A DNA stretch of 29,244 nucleotides from CADEFX01 sp050260355 (GCA_050260355.1 JBLNBZ010000105.1:1-29244); one strand, 5' to 3'. Counted from the first letter of the stretch, positions 16,451-24,782 are shown. Numbers and translations: made by a program. The notes: generated by a model from the sequence alone, not told the origin.

Positions 16451-16505
16451 GCGGGAAGCTATCGCAGAAACCATTGCGGTTCGCACGTGATGGTGCAGGC
16501 CGGAT

Positions 16506-16516
16506 CGTTATATACT
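16506..16516 (+). promoter_or_regulatory. Possible ModE half-site and -10 of the regulator gene
   Basis: CGTTATAT (16506-16513) matches one arm of a ModE-type operator. TATACT (16511-16516) overlaps it and is a good -10 hexamer. No matching second arm is seen at 6-8 base spacing and no good -35 exists. Autoregulation is possible but weakly supported. Confidence 0.3.
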
Positions 16517-16548
16517 AAGGAGATTTCCAGGATCGGGCGGATTCACCA

Positions 16549-16980
16549 ATGCGACAGGCACCGAGGCGGACCAGCCGGCAGACGACGACACGTACTGAGC
16601 CGAGCGGCGGGGCCAGCCGCAAGGCGGGCCTCACGATCCGCGTCGATCTCGGTGCCTTTGGACAGCTCGGCCCGGGCAAGGTCGCCCTCATGGAGCTTAT
16701 TTCGAAATACGGCTCGATCTCCGCTGCGGGCAAGGAGATGGGCATGTCCTACCGCCGCGCCTGGCTGCTGGTCGACGAGATCAACCAGATTTTTCGCGAG
16801 CCTTTGGTTGCCAAGCAGATGGGTGGCTCCGGTGGTGGAGGAGCGCGCCTGACCAAGCTAGGCCGCGACGTGGTGAGCCGCTATCGCGCGATCGAGGGGG
16901 CGGCCGCTGCCGCGTCTGCGGCTGATCTGAAGGCCTTGAAGGCGTCGCTGCCGGGCCGTCTGCCGTCCGACAAAGGCTGA
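16549..16980 (+). CDS. ModE-type regulator, DNA-binding domain only
   Basis: A 143-residue winged-helix protein of the ModE N-terminal type. The first 27 residues are polar and Arg/Thr-rich. From about 28 the domain reads LTIRVDLGAFGQLGPGKVAL, then SKYGSISAAGKEMGMSYRRAW, the recognition-helix region also found in E. coli ModE. A wing with GGSGGGGARLTKLGRD follows. The protein ends after an Ala-rich helix and has no TOBE/Mop molybdate-binding domains, so it must sense Mo through another protein or respond to something else. No ATG lies upstream in frame after the stop at 16516. Position beside a ModE-like operator, and modABC nearby, supports a molybdenum role. It is on the opposite strand from modABC. 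Confidence 0.85.
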   Translation: MRQAPRRTSRQTTTRTEPSGGASRKAGLTIRVDLGAFGQLGPGKVALMELISKYGSISAAGKEMGMSYRRAWLLVDEINQIFREPLVAKQMGGSGGGGARLTKLGRDVVSRYRAIEGAAAAASAADLKALKASLPGRLPSDKG

Positions 16981-17082
16981 TAAGGCGCAACGCACCACAG
17001 CGTATCTCATTTTCCTCTGCGACCTTTTGTGACCCGATGCAGGGCCGGCCACAGGTGAAACGGTCCTGCTCGATTGCGCATT

Positions 17083-17111
17083 TTGCAATAGGGACACGCC
17101 TGCGCTATATA
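17083..17111 (+). promoter_or_regulatory. Promoter of the aldehyde dehydrogenase gene
   Basis: TTGCAA (17083-17088), exactly 17 bases, then TATATA (17106-17111). The -10 falls within the left arm of the ModE-like inverted repeat, so a bound regulator would block RNA polymerase. Confidence 0.55.
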
Positions 17112-17126
17112 CGCATAAATATAGCG
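17103..17126. promoter_or_regulatory. ModE-like operator upstream of the aldehyde dehydrogenase
   Basis: A perfect inverted repeat, CGCTATAT (17103-17110) and ATATAGCG (17119-17126), with an 8-base spacer. It agrees with the ModE box pattern CGnTATAT-N6-8-ATATAnCG known from enterobacterial modA and from the Mop boxes of Rhodobacter. It is centred 44 bases before the ATG at 17159 and covers the -10. Confidence 0.7.
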
Positions 17127-17158
17127 TAGGGAGTCGGGTCGCAACAGGAGACGGAGCG

Positions 17159-18589
17159 ATGTCACAGTATCCGGAGCTGAAGCTTTACATCGATGGTCGC
17201 TGGCGCGCCGGCAGCGCAGGTCAACCGGTGATCAACCCGGCCGACGAGAGCGTGCTCGGCACGTTGCCTCACGCCACCAAGGCCGATCTCGACGATGCGC
17301 TCGCGGCCGCGGAGAAGGGCTTCAAGGTCTGGTCGCGCACGTCGCCGGCCAAGCGCGCCGAAATCATCCTCAAGGCCGTTCAACTCATGCGCGAGCGCGT
17401 CGAGGAAATGGCCGTCGCCATGACGCTGGAGCAGGGGAAACCCATTGCGCAGTCCCGGCTCGAGATGATCCGCGGCTGTGAGATTATCGAATGGGATGCG
17501 CAGGAAGGTCGCCGCATCTACGGCCGCATCATCCCGAGCGAGCCCGGCATGCGCCATTCCGTGCTGCGCCAGCCGATCGGCATTGTTGCTGCTTTCTCGC
17601 CATGGAACTTCCCCATGAGCTCGCCCGCACGCAAGGTAGGCGGGGCCCTCTCTGCCGGGTGCTCCATCATTCTCAAGGCTTCGGAGGAAACCCCGGCCGG
17701 AGCCGTGCAACTCGTCAAGGCCTTTGCGGATGCCGGCCTGCCGGCAGGCGTGGTCAACCTGGTCTTCGGCAAGCCCCCGGATATCTCCGAGTACCTCATT
17801 CCCCAGCCATCGGTCCGGCTCGTGACGTTCACCGGATCGGTTCCGGTCGGCAAGAAGCTCTCGGCTTTGGCCGGTGCGCACATGAAGCCAGCCATCATGG
17901 AGCTAGGCGGGCATTCGCCCGTCATCGTCTGCGAGGGCGTGGATGCGGTTGCGACGGCGGCGACATCCGTGGTCGGCAAGTCGCGCAACGCCGGCCAGGT
18001 GTGCGTCTCGCCGACGCGGTTCTTCGTCGAGAATGCGATCTATGACCGTTTCACCGCGGCATTCACGGAGAAGGCTGCGGCGCTCAAAGTGGGCAACGGG
18101 CTCGACCCGGCAAACCAGATGGGGCCGCTTGCCAACGACCGGCGTCTTGCGGCGATGGAAGCACTCGTCGCTGACGCGAAGGCGAAGGGCGCCCGCGTCA
18201 CCACAGGCGGCAACCGTATCGGCAACCTCGGCTACTATTTTCCCCTGACCGTGATCGCCGACGTGCCGGACGACGCGCGCGCCATGCGTGAGGAACCGTT
18301 CGGTCCGCTGGCACTCCTGAGCCCGGTCAAGAGCGTGGACGAGGCCATCGAGAAGGCCAATTCCGTGCCCTATGGACTCGCCGGCTATGCCTTCACCAAC
18401 TCAGCAAAGAACGTCGAGAAGCTTTCCGAGAGTCTGGAGGTTGGGAACCTGTCCATCAATCACTTCGTCGCGTCCAGCGCCGAGACGCCGTTCGGCGGCG
18501 TCAAGGACAGCGGTTTTGGCCGTGAAGGCGGCATCGAAGGCCTGCAGTGCTACACGGTGGTCAAGAATGTTTCGCACCTGGCCGCATGA
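17159..18589 (+). CDS. NAD(P)-dependent aldehyde dehydrogenase
   Basis: A 476-residue cytosolic enzyme of the aldehyde dehydrogenase superfamily, oxidising an aldehyde to the acid. Seen are the cofactor segment AAFSPWNFPMSSPARKVGGAL, FTGSVPVGKKL, the general base Glu248 in MELGGHSP, the catalytic Cys282 in NAGQVCVSPTRF and the late EEPFGPLALL block. Length and motifs fit the succinate-semialdehyde / ketoglutarate-semialdehyde group, but the substrate cannot be named. A ribosome site (CAGGAGACGGAG) precedes the ATG. Its promoter carries a ModE-like operator, and a ModE-type regulator gene lies just upstream. It converges on modC with about 45 bases between stops. No molybdenum cofactor is needed by this family. 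Confidence 0.92.
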   Translation: MSQYPELKLYIDGRWRAGSAGQPVINPADESVLGTLPHATKADLDDALAAAEKGFKVWSRTSPAKRAEIILKAVQLMRERVEEMAVAMTLEQGKPIAQSRLEMIRGCEIIEWDAQEGRRIYGRIIPSEPGMRHSVLRQPIGIVAAFSPWNFPMSSPARKVGGALSAGCSIILKASEETPAGAVQLVKAFADAGLPAGVVNLVFGKPPDISEYLIPQPSVRLVTFTGSVPVGKKLSALAGAHMKPAIMELGGHSPVIVCEGVDAVATAATSVVGKSRNAGQVCVSPTRFFVENAIYDRFTAAFTEKAAALKVGNGLDPANQMGPLANDRRLAAMEALVADAKAKGARVTTGGNRIGNLGYYFPLTVIADVPDDARAMREEPFGPLALLSPVKSVDEAIEKANSVPYGLAGYAFTNSAKNVEKLSESLEVGNLSINHFVASSAETPFGGVKDSGFGREGGIEGLQCYTVVKNVSHLAA

Positions 18590-18634
18590 CGTAGTGCGCC
18601 GCAAGGGCGGCGGGCACATATCAGGGCCGGCGGA

Positions 18635-19765
18635 TCAGATATCTCTGGTATCGGCGTCCGCGCCGGGGCTCGATTGGATGGTGCCGCCAGCGCCTCGGTC
18701 CAGTGCGACGCTCTTTACGAGTGCGTGAACGAAGGCGCCTGTGGCCAGTCCCATGCGCTCGACCGAATAGCGGGTGAGGCGCGCGATCAGCGCGTCCCCT
18801 CCACAGTCGAGGCGCACGTCGACAATGCTTCCCTCGCCAGCGACCATTTCCACGATCACACCTGGGACGATGTTGAGCGCGCTCAAGTCCGCCGGCGCAC
18901 TCCTGGCGAGCATGATGTCGCGCGCTCGCACGCGCAGCCTCAACTGCGTTCCGACCGAAGCGTCGAGCCGTGGTAGCTTCCACACGCCGGCCGGTGAGCG
19001 CAGCTCGGTCAAGCCGAAGCGCTCGTCGTGCCGCTCCACCACGGCCTCGATGACGGCGCCGGCGTCGGCCCTTCCGGTCAGCGGGAAAAGATCGATGCGC
19101 TGCATGATCTGCACAGTCGGGCCCACAGCCGCTACCTTGCCGTCGGACATGAGCACGATGGTCGAAGCCAGCCGCAGGACCTCCGTAATGGAGTGACTGA
19201 CGTAGATGATGGGAACCCGACTCTGATCGCGCAGGCGCTCGATATAGGGGAGGATCTCGGCCTTGCGGGCCTCGTCGAGCGAGGCGAGCGGCTCGTCCAT
19301 CAGCAGCAGCCGCGGGTTTGCGAGCAAGGCACGGCCGATGGCGACGCGCTGCTTCTCGCCGCCGGAGAGCCGGCCCGGCCGGCGCTCCAAGATGCTGCCG
19401 ATGCCGAGCAAATCCACGACGCGGTCGAACTCGCCGCGGCTCCCGGTCTGGGACACGAACCAACGGCCGTAGAGCAGGTTTTGGCGCACGGTCAGGTGCG
19501 GGAAAAGCCTTCCCTCCTGGAACACGTAGCCGACCCTGCGCTTGTGCCGCGGCACGAATATGCCGCGCCCGGTATCGACCAAAACCGCGCCCTCGACTAT
19601 CACCGAGCCGGCGTCAGGTCGGATCAGGCCTGCAATGACATTCGTCAGCGAGGTCTTCCCCGATCCCGACCTGCCGAACAGCGCAACAAGGCCGCTGCCG
19701 GTCTCGAACCGCGCGTCCAGCAGGAAGTCGCCGAGCCTGTGCTTGATGTCGACCGCAAGTGTCAT
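18635..19765 (-). CDS. modC: Molybdate ABC importer ATPase ModC
   Basis: ATPase of the high-affinity molybdate importer, 376 residues. Walker A GRSGSGKT is at 31-38, signature LSGGEKQR at 133-140, Walker B LLLMDEP at about 153-159 and the H-loop in IYVSHSITEV. The C-terminal third is the TOBE/Mop-like domain that binds oxyanions in ModC proteins (from about LNIVPGVIVEMV on), after an inserted region with LRSPAGVWKLPRLD. The start at 19765 overlaps the modB stop by ATGA. Third gene of modABC. Confidence 0.94.
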   Translation of the reverse strand: MTLAVDIKHRLGDFLLDARFETGSGLVALFGRSGSGKTSLTNVIAGLIRPDAGSVIVEGAVLVDTGRGIFVPRHKRRVGYVFQEGRLFPHLTVRQNLLYGRWFVSQTGSRGEFDRVVDLLGIGSILERRPGRLSGGEKQRVAIGRALLANPRLLLMDEPLASLDEARKAEILPYIERLRDQSRVPIIYVSHSITEVLRLASTIVLMSDGKVAAVGPTVQIMQRIDLFPLTGRADAGAVIEAVVERHDERFGLTELRSPAGVWKLPRLDASVGTQLRLRVRARDIMLARSAPADLSALNIVPGVIVEMVAGEGSIVDVRLDCGGDALIARLTRYSVERMGLATGAFVHALVKSVALDRGAGGTIQSSPGADADTRDI

Positions 19766-20463
19766 TCGATGTCCAGGCGCCGGTTGACATAACGCGCCAT
19801 CAGCTCGGAAGCGAGCAGCGCCAGCATCGAGATTGCAACCGACACGATCGTCAGCCGCATTGCGCCCACGTCTCCCCCCGGCACTTGCGTAAATGTATAG
19901 ATGGCCGAAGGCAGCGTCTGGGTCTCGCCTGGAATGTTGGAGACGAACGTGATGGTGGCACCAAACTCACCCATGGCCTTGGCGAAGCACAGGATCATAC
20001 CGGCGATGATGCCCGGCACCATCAGCGGCAGCGTGATGGTCAGGAACACCCAGGCGCGATTGGCGCCGAGCGTGCCGGCGGCCTCCTCGAGCCTGGTGTC
20101 GACCGCTTCGATCGAAAGGCGGATGGCGCGCACAAGCAGTGGAAAGCCCATGACGCCGCAAGCGAGTGCGGCGCCAGTCCAGCGAAACGAGAAGACGATG
20201 CCGAAATGCTCAGCGAGAAAGGCGCCGATCGGCCCACGCCGGCCGAACAGGATCAGCAAGAGGTAGCCCGTTACGACCGGAGGCAGGATCAGGGGGAGCA
20301 GTACGATGCCATTCAGCAGGGAATGGCCCCAGAACCGGCCGCGCGCCAGCGCCAGAGCGACCGCGATGCCGAACGGCAGACCGACCAGCGTGGCCACCAG
20401 CGCCACGCGAAGGCTCAGCCGCACGGCGGTCCATTCTTCGGCACTGAGGGTCATCCAGTCCAT
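19762..20463 (-). CDS. modB: Molybdate ABC importer permease ModB
   Basis: Inner-membrane permease, 233 residues, with about five to six membrane segments. Recognisable are SLRVALVATLVGLPFGIAVALA at the start, the LPLILPPVVTGYLLL block typical of ModB, the EAA loop EEAAGTLGANRAWVFLTITLP, and KAMGEFGATITFVSNIPGETQTLP near the end. Start ATG at 20463, 43 bases after the modA stop. The modB stop overlaps the modC start. Confidence 0.95.
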   Translation of the reverse strand: MDWMTLSAEEWTAVRLSLRVALVATLVGLPFGIAVALALARGRFWGHSLLNGIVLLPLILPPVVTGYLLLILFGRRGPIGAFLAEHFGIVFSFRWTGAALACGVMGFPLLVRAIRLSIEAVDTRLEEAAGTLGANRAWVFLTITLPLMVPGIIAGMILCFAKAMGEFGATITFVSNIPGETQTLPSAIYTFTQVPGGDVGAMRLTIVSVAISMLALLASELMARYVNRRLDIE

Positions 20464-20506
20464 TGACCGACACCCTCAGCCATCATCGGCTCGCCACTTG
20501 AGTTTG

Positions 20507-21313
20507 TCAGGAGTGGCCCGGCCCGATCACCGTAAAGCCCTGCGCCTCGAACAGCGGCTTGGCAGCCGCAGAGTTGATATAGGCGAGGAACGCAGCGGCG
20601 TCGGGATTGCTTGCGGTCGCTGTCAGGGCAATCGGATAGATGATCGGCGGATGTGTGTCCCGCGGGAATGTGCCGATGATCTTGACGTTCGGGTCTGCGG
20701 CGGCGTCCGTCTGATAGACGATCCCTGCCGGCGCCTCGCCTCGCGACACGAGCAGGAGGGCGGCGCGCACATTCTCAGCCTGTGCGACTTTGCTCGATAC
20801 ACTCGCCCAGACGCCCAGTTTCTCGAGTGCGGCTTTGGCATACTTGCCGGCAGGCACGGACTCGACATTGGCCATCGAGAGGCGCCCGTCGCCCAGAACT
20901 TTTGCTAGATCGAAGCCCGCCTTGATATCGACCGGTTGCGCCTTGTCCTTGGCGGCAATGAGCACGATGCGGTTGCCGAGCAGGTTGGAGCGGGTCTCCG
21001 GCTTGATCAGGTTTTTCTGCGCTACATAGTCCATCCAGTCGAGGTCGGCGGAGATGAATATCTGCGCCGGCGCGCCCTGCTCGATCTGCTTGGCGAGCGC
21101 CGAGCTTGCCGCGTAGGAGATGACAGCCTCCTTGCCCGTCTCCTTCTGCCACTGCGCATTGATGGCATCGAGCGCGTTCTTGAGGCTGGCGGCGGCGAAG
21201 ACGACAACGTCGTTGCCCTGCGCCTTGACGGGCGCCTGGGGTGACCCGCTGGCGAGCAGCACGGCTGCCAGGGCAACGCTCCGAAGGAGCCACTTGCGTC
21301 GGGAGAGCACCAT
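20507..21313 (-). CDS. modA: Molybdate-binding periplasmic protein ModA
   Basis: Periplasmic molybdate/tungstate-binding protein, 268 residues. It has a signal peptide with an early LSRRKWLLRS and a cut near PVKAQ. The binding fold starts with VVVFAAASLKNALDAIN (the Ser of AAASL contacts the oxyanion), then SYAASSALAKQIEQGAPAQIFISAD and DPNVKIIGTFP. The start used is the ATG at 21313, preceded by AGAGGGA. A longer frame to 21361 would add 16 residues that destroy the signal peptide. A ModE-like operator lies about 65-90 bases upstream. Specificity for molybdate over tungstate cannot be told. Confidence 0.94.
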   Translation of the reverse strand: MVLSRRKWLLRSVALAAVLLASGSPQAPVKAQGNDVVVFAAASLKNALDAINAQWQKETGKEAVISYAASSALAKQIEQGAPAQIFISADLDWMDYVAQKNLIKPETRSNLLGNRIVLIAAKDKAQPVDIKAGFDLAKVLGDGRLSMANVESVPAGKYAKAALEKLGVWASVSSKVAQAENVRAALLLVSRGEAPAGIVYQTDAAADPNVKIIGTFPRDTHPPIIYPIALTATASNPDAAAFLAYINSAAAKPLFEAQGFTVIGPGHS

Positions 21314-21377
21314 GTTCGTTCCCTCTACTTGTGCGTGCGTTGAACAGGATGAGGCGGGCACACCAGACCATATGCCT

Positions 21378-21401
21378 CGCTATATTCCAACAAATATCTT
21401 G
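21378..21401 (-). promoter_or_regulatory. ModE-like operator and promoter region of modABC
   Basis: Plus-strand CGCTATAT (21378-21385), 8-base spacer, ATATCTTG (21394-21401). The left arm is identical to the operator at 17103, the right arm keeps ATAT and the final G, and the spacing is the same. On the minus strand GTGACA (21419-21414) lies 17 bases from TATTTG (21396-21391), a candidate promoter overlapping the site. The remaining 21314-21592 gap shows no gene. Confidence 0.55.
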
Positions 21402-21592
21402 CCAGATCGCCGCTGTCACCGGCAATACACGGGGAAGGGCGGATCCGCCACCGGATCCGCCCGCATGTCGCTGATTTTTCTTCGGAGGCGTCGGCGGAAG
21501 TATCGTCCGTTGCCTGTCGTGCGACCTATGCTAGCTAAGGGCAGGGGAGGCCGGCAGGCGCCCGGCGCCCAGGCCGAATTCGGAGATTTGCG

Positions 21593-22321
21593 ATGCGGTT
21601 ATCGGACTTCAAGGCGCTGACGTTCGATTGCTACGGGACGTTGATCGATTGGGAGAGCGGGATGGTCAACGCGCTGGTACCGCTGACCTCGAAAGTCAAG
21701 CGGTCGCTCCAGCGCAACGACATCCTCGAAGCGCACGCGCGCCACGAGGCCATGCAGCAGCGCTATACTCCGGCCAAGCGCTACAGTGATCTACTCGCGG
21801 TGGTCTACAAGCGGCTCGCCGACGAGTGGGGTGTGTCTGTCACCTGGGACGAATGCGCCGCCTACGGCCGATCAATCCCGGACTGGCCGGCCTTCCCAGA
21901 CTCCGCAGCCGCTCTGCAGTACCTCAAGCAGCACTACAAGCTCGTCATTCTATCGAACGTGGACAACGCGTCGTTTGCCGCCAGCAACAAGCGGCTTCAG
22001 GTATCCTTCGATGCGATCTACACGGCGGAGGATATCGGCTCATACAAGCCATCGCCGCGCAATTTCGAGTACATGATCGAGAACATCTCGTGCCTCGGCA
22101 TCAAAAAGGGCGAGATCCTGCACACGGCGGAAAGCCTGTTTCATGACCACGCGCCCGCCAACACCTTCGGCCTGCACTCGGCCTGGATCTACCGCCGCCA
22201 CGCCGACCAGGGGTTCGGCGCAACCATGAATCCGGGCACGATGCCGAGGTACGATTTCCGGTTCAACAGCATGGCCGACATGGTCAAGGCGCATCAGGGC
22301 GAGCTCGCGGCAGCGCCATGA
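21593..22321 (+). CDS. HAD hydrolase, haloacid dehalogenase type II-like
   Basis: A 242-residue HAD-superfamily hydrolase. The nucleophile motif FDCYGTLIDW has Asp12, motif II is LSNVD with Ser121-Asn122, motif III has Lys152 in GSYKPSP, and the all-helical cap between motifs I and II fits subclass IA. The N-terminal region is like L-2-haloacid dehalogenases. The usual dehalogenase block of motif IV, a Ser-x-Asn-x-x-Asp pattern (SSNAWD in known enzymes), is here TAESLFHDH. Phosphatase or other activity is therefore as likely as dehalogenation. Ribosome site GGAG at about 21582-21585. It is a single gene, divergent from modA and convergent with the next minus-strand gene. Confidence 0.82.
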   Translation: MRLSDFKALTFDCYGTLIDWESGMVNALVPLTSKVKRSLQRNDILEAHARHEAMQQRYTPAKRYSDLLAVVYKRLADEWGVSVTWDECAAYGRSIPDWPAFPDSAAALQYLKQHYKLVILSNVDNASFAASNKRLQVSFDAIYTAEDIGSYKPSPRNFEYMIENISCLGIKKGEILHTAESLFHDHAPANTFGLHSAWIYRRHADQGFGATMNPGTMPRYDFRFNSMADMVKAHQGELAAAP

Positions 22322-22390
22322 TTTCCTCGACCTCGCGTCGATAGACGCTCAACAGCACGATCAGGATGCGTTCGGTCGCGCTGCAAGCGA

Positions 22391-22795
22391 TCAGGCGCCT
22401 TTGCCCTTCTGAGCCTTCACGTCGGCGAACACATGCTTGGCGACCAGCATCGCCTCGCGAATGAGCGGAACGCCGACGTAGCCGGACAGGTGCAGCAGAA
22501 CTTCGACCAGCTCATCCTCGGTCCAACCCTCCTTGAGCGCGAACCGCAGATGGATATCGAGCTCCGGATGGCAGCCGGTCGCCGCATCGGCAACGACGCA
22601 GATCAGCGAGCGGGTCTTGAAGTCGAGACCCGGTCGCGCCCAAAGAGCTCCGAACACGGTCTCGGTTGCGACGTCGATGAACTTCTTCATCACCGGGTCG
22701 CTTTCATACTCACGCTTATTGCGCTCGAAGTCAGCATCGCCCCTGAGCTTGCGCCGGATGGCCTCGCCTTTCTTGTAAAGCTCGCTTTGCGTCAC
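22391..22795 (-). CDS. Carboxymuconolactone decarboxylase family protein (PcaC-like)
   Basis: A 134-residue all-helical protein of the carboxymuconolactone decarboxylase (CMD) family. Seen are FKTRSLICVVADAATGCHPELDIHLRFAL and WTEDELVEVLLHLSGYVGVPLIREAM, the typical PcaC pattern. The CxxC pair of AhpD-type peroxidase members is absent, so a decarboxylase or isomerase role is likelier than a redox one. GTG start at 22795 with GGAAGG upstream. It lies 66 bases after the monooxygenase gene on the same strand and is likely co-transcribed. The substrate is unknown. Confidence 0.87.
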   Translation of the reverse strand: MTQSELYKKGEAIRRKLRGDADFERNKREYESDPVMKKFIDVATETVFGALWARPGLDFKTRSLICVVADAATGCHPELDIHLRFALKEGWTEDELVEVLLHLSGYVGVPLIREAMLVAKHVFADVKAQKGKGA

Positions 22796-22861
22796 TTTGG
22801 GTTTCCTTCCTCTCGCACACGATCGGGGCCGGCCGCGCTGAGCCGTCGTGCGTTTTGTCGT

Positions 22862-23971
22862 TTATTCGGCGGCGCGGACCTGTATCTCGGGGGCTGCGGG
22901 AACCGGCGCTCTCTCGACGAGTGGCACGACTTCCTGAGCGAAGCGCCGCATCATGCGATGCCTCGCCTCGCGCGGTACGCCCGCAGTCGCATTGGAGACG
23001 ATGAAATAGTCGAAGCCAATGCCTCTGAGGTTCGCGATGCGTCGTGCGACCGTCTCGGGCGAGCCGATCAGGTTGCGGTCCAGGATCGGATCCATTTTCT
23101 CCGGATCGGCCATCTGCTTCATGTTGCCGAAGATCTTTGCGAACTGCTGATAGCCCGCGATGTCGGCCCACGGCGTCGTGTCGACGGCGTAGTGTTCCGC
23201 CTGCAGCTTGTAGAAGCGCGACAGATGATGTCGCGCCTCGGCGCGCGCCGCAGCATCGGTGTCGCCGATGAAGCATTTGGAGCTGAGGGGCAGGGTCACG
23301 TCTGACACGTGTCCGCATGCGAGGCTCTTGGCACGCCACTTGGTGAGAATCTTCGCCAGGATATGGTCGGGGAACTGGGACAGCGACAGCGGCGGCAGGC
23401 CGAGCTCGCCCATGATCTCCGCACTTTCCGGGCTGCCGATGGCGCCGTAGAAGCTCGGTTTGCGCTCGGTCAGGACAGGCCTGATCTTGATTGGTCGATC
23501 GAGCTTCAGGTAACGGCCCTGATAGGTGAAGGGCTCGCCCTTCATCGCCAGCTGCGTCACCTCCCAGCACTCGCGGAACCGATCGCGTGCTTCCGGCATG
23601 GCCACACGCATCGCGTCGTACTCGAGTTTGGCAGTGCCGCGCCCCATGCCTATGTGCAGCCCGCCGCTGGTCAGCGTTTGCAACATCGCCACATCCTCGG
23701 CGAACCGCACCGGGTCGTACCACGGCAGCACCATCACCGCAGTGCCAAGCCCGAGGCCCGGGCACGCTGCTGCGATATGGGACAGGAACATCAGGGGGTT
23801 CGGCGTCGGATAGTAGTCCGAGAAGTGATGCTCGACGAGCCAGACGGCATCGAACCCGAGCTCTTGCGCCAGCCGCGCATCGATCAGCGCCTCGCGATAC
23901 ATTTGATGGTCTGTGGCGCCATCCGCGTCGACGGCGCCGAGCTGGACAGCAAAGCGTGCCGCTTTGGGCAT
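22862..23971 (-). CDS. LLM-class flavin-dependent monooxygenase
   Basis: A 369-residue bacterial-luciferase-like flavin oxidoreductase. Typical are ELGFDAVWLVEHHFSDYYPTP, LGLGTAVMVLPWYDPVRFAED, and GGLHIGMGRGTAKLEY; these strands shape the TIM barrel and the FMN/F420 pocket. Such enzymes use FMNH2 and O2 to oxidise small organic compounds. Ribosome site GGGGGAG is just before the ATG at 23971. The PcaC-like gene follows in the same direction. Reductase partner and substrate are not visible. Confidence 0.9.
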   Translation of the reverse strand: MPKAARFAVQLGAVDADGATDHQMYREALIDARLAQELGFDAVWLVEHHFSDYYPTPNPLMFLSHIAAACPGLGLGTAVMVLPWYDPVRFAEDVAMLQTLTSGGLHIGMGRGTAKLEYDAMRVAMPEARDRFRECWEVTQLAMKGEPFTYQGRYLKLDRPIKIRPVLTERKPSFYGAIGSPESAEIMGELGLPPLSLSQFPDHILAKILTKWRAKSLACGHVSDVTLPLSSKCFIGDTDAAARAEARHHLSRFYKLQAEHYAVDTTPWADIAGYQQFAKIFGNMKQMADPEKMDPILDRNLIGSPETVARRIANLRGIGFDYFIVSNATAGVPREARHRMMRRFAQEVVPLVERAPVPAAPEIQVRAAE

Positions 23972-24106
23972 GTGCTCCCCCGGGTGGGCAGATGAGGCAA
24001 ACAGGCTAGCTTACCCGAGCGGCGACTGTCACCTGCGCCAGTGGTGAGGAAGGCGCGGGCGGTGTCGTGTCCCGCCGCACGCTTTGCAGGAGACGGGCCT
24101 TCCGTC

Positions 24107-24782
24107 TCAGCCGGCCTTTCTGGTCAAGTGTTTGAACATATGGCCTGCGTGCTTCATCATCCATCTCGGCCTTGAACTTGAACTTGTCCTTCAGGGCGAT
24201 GGCGCGCGCTGCCGCCGGTCTGGCGCTGATCTCGTCGACCAGCCGCTTGAGGTTCGGCAACTTGCTCCAGGCATTTTCGCCCAGGATGAACGGAGCCAAA
24301 CGCGCTCAGCCCCACGCCGCCATATCGGCGACGGTGTAGGTATCGCCGACCACATAGCGCTGCTTGGCGAGGCGCGCGTCGAGGATGGAATAATGACGCT
24401 CGACCTCGTACTGATAGCGGTTATTGGCGTAGGGCACCGGCTCCGGCGCAAAGTGCCTGAAGTGGACGGCCTGTCCGGAGAAGGGGCCGACGCCACTGGC
24501 GACGAACATTAGCCACGACAGGAACTCGCCACGTGCGGCGGGCGTATTCCTTGGCAGAAACTTGCCGGTTCTCTCCGTGAGATAGAGCAGGATCGCGTTG
24601 CTGTCGAACACGGTCACGTCGCCGTCGACGATGGCGGGCACCTTGGCGTTCGGATTGATGGTTTGGAACGCTGCTTCGAACCGCTTCCCTTTTCGAGTTT
24701 CGATGGGGATCGCCTCGTAGGGCAATCCGGCTTCCTCCAGGAACAAGGCGACCTTTGTCGGGTTCGGAGAGCCGTTGAATTT
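24107..24782 (-). pseudogene. Glutathione S-transferase pseudogene
   Basis: Reading the minus strand from 24782 gives KFNGSPNPTKVALFLEEAGLP, the N-terminus of a common bacterial glutathione transferase family, and then a full GST sequence. Three lesions are visible. First, no start codon remains: the codon before Lys is TGA (24783-24785), consistent with loss of the ATG. Second, codon 24308-24306 is TGA in the block MAAWG-stop-ARLAPFILGE, where the family has Trp, a one-base TGG to TGA change in frame. Third, near 24143 an extra C shifts the frame; skipping it restores HMFKHLTRKAG and a stop at 24107. The restored protein would be about 224 residues, a normal length. Most likely a recently inactivated gene. 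Confidence 0.85.

Noticed and set aside
18590..18634. Terminator between the convergent aldehyde dehydrogenase and modC genes
   Set aside because: Only scattered GC-rich and ATATC repeats are seen. No stem with a T-run exists on either strand.
24306..24308. In-frame TGA in the glutathione transferase as possible selenocysteine or recoded Trp
   Set aside because: The same gene lacks a start codon and has a frameshift, and other genes in the window use TGA as a normal stop and TGG for Trp. Decay is the simpler reading.
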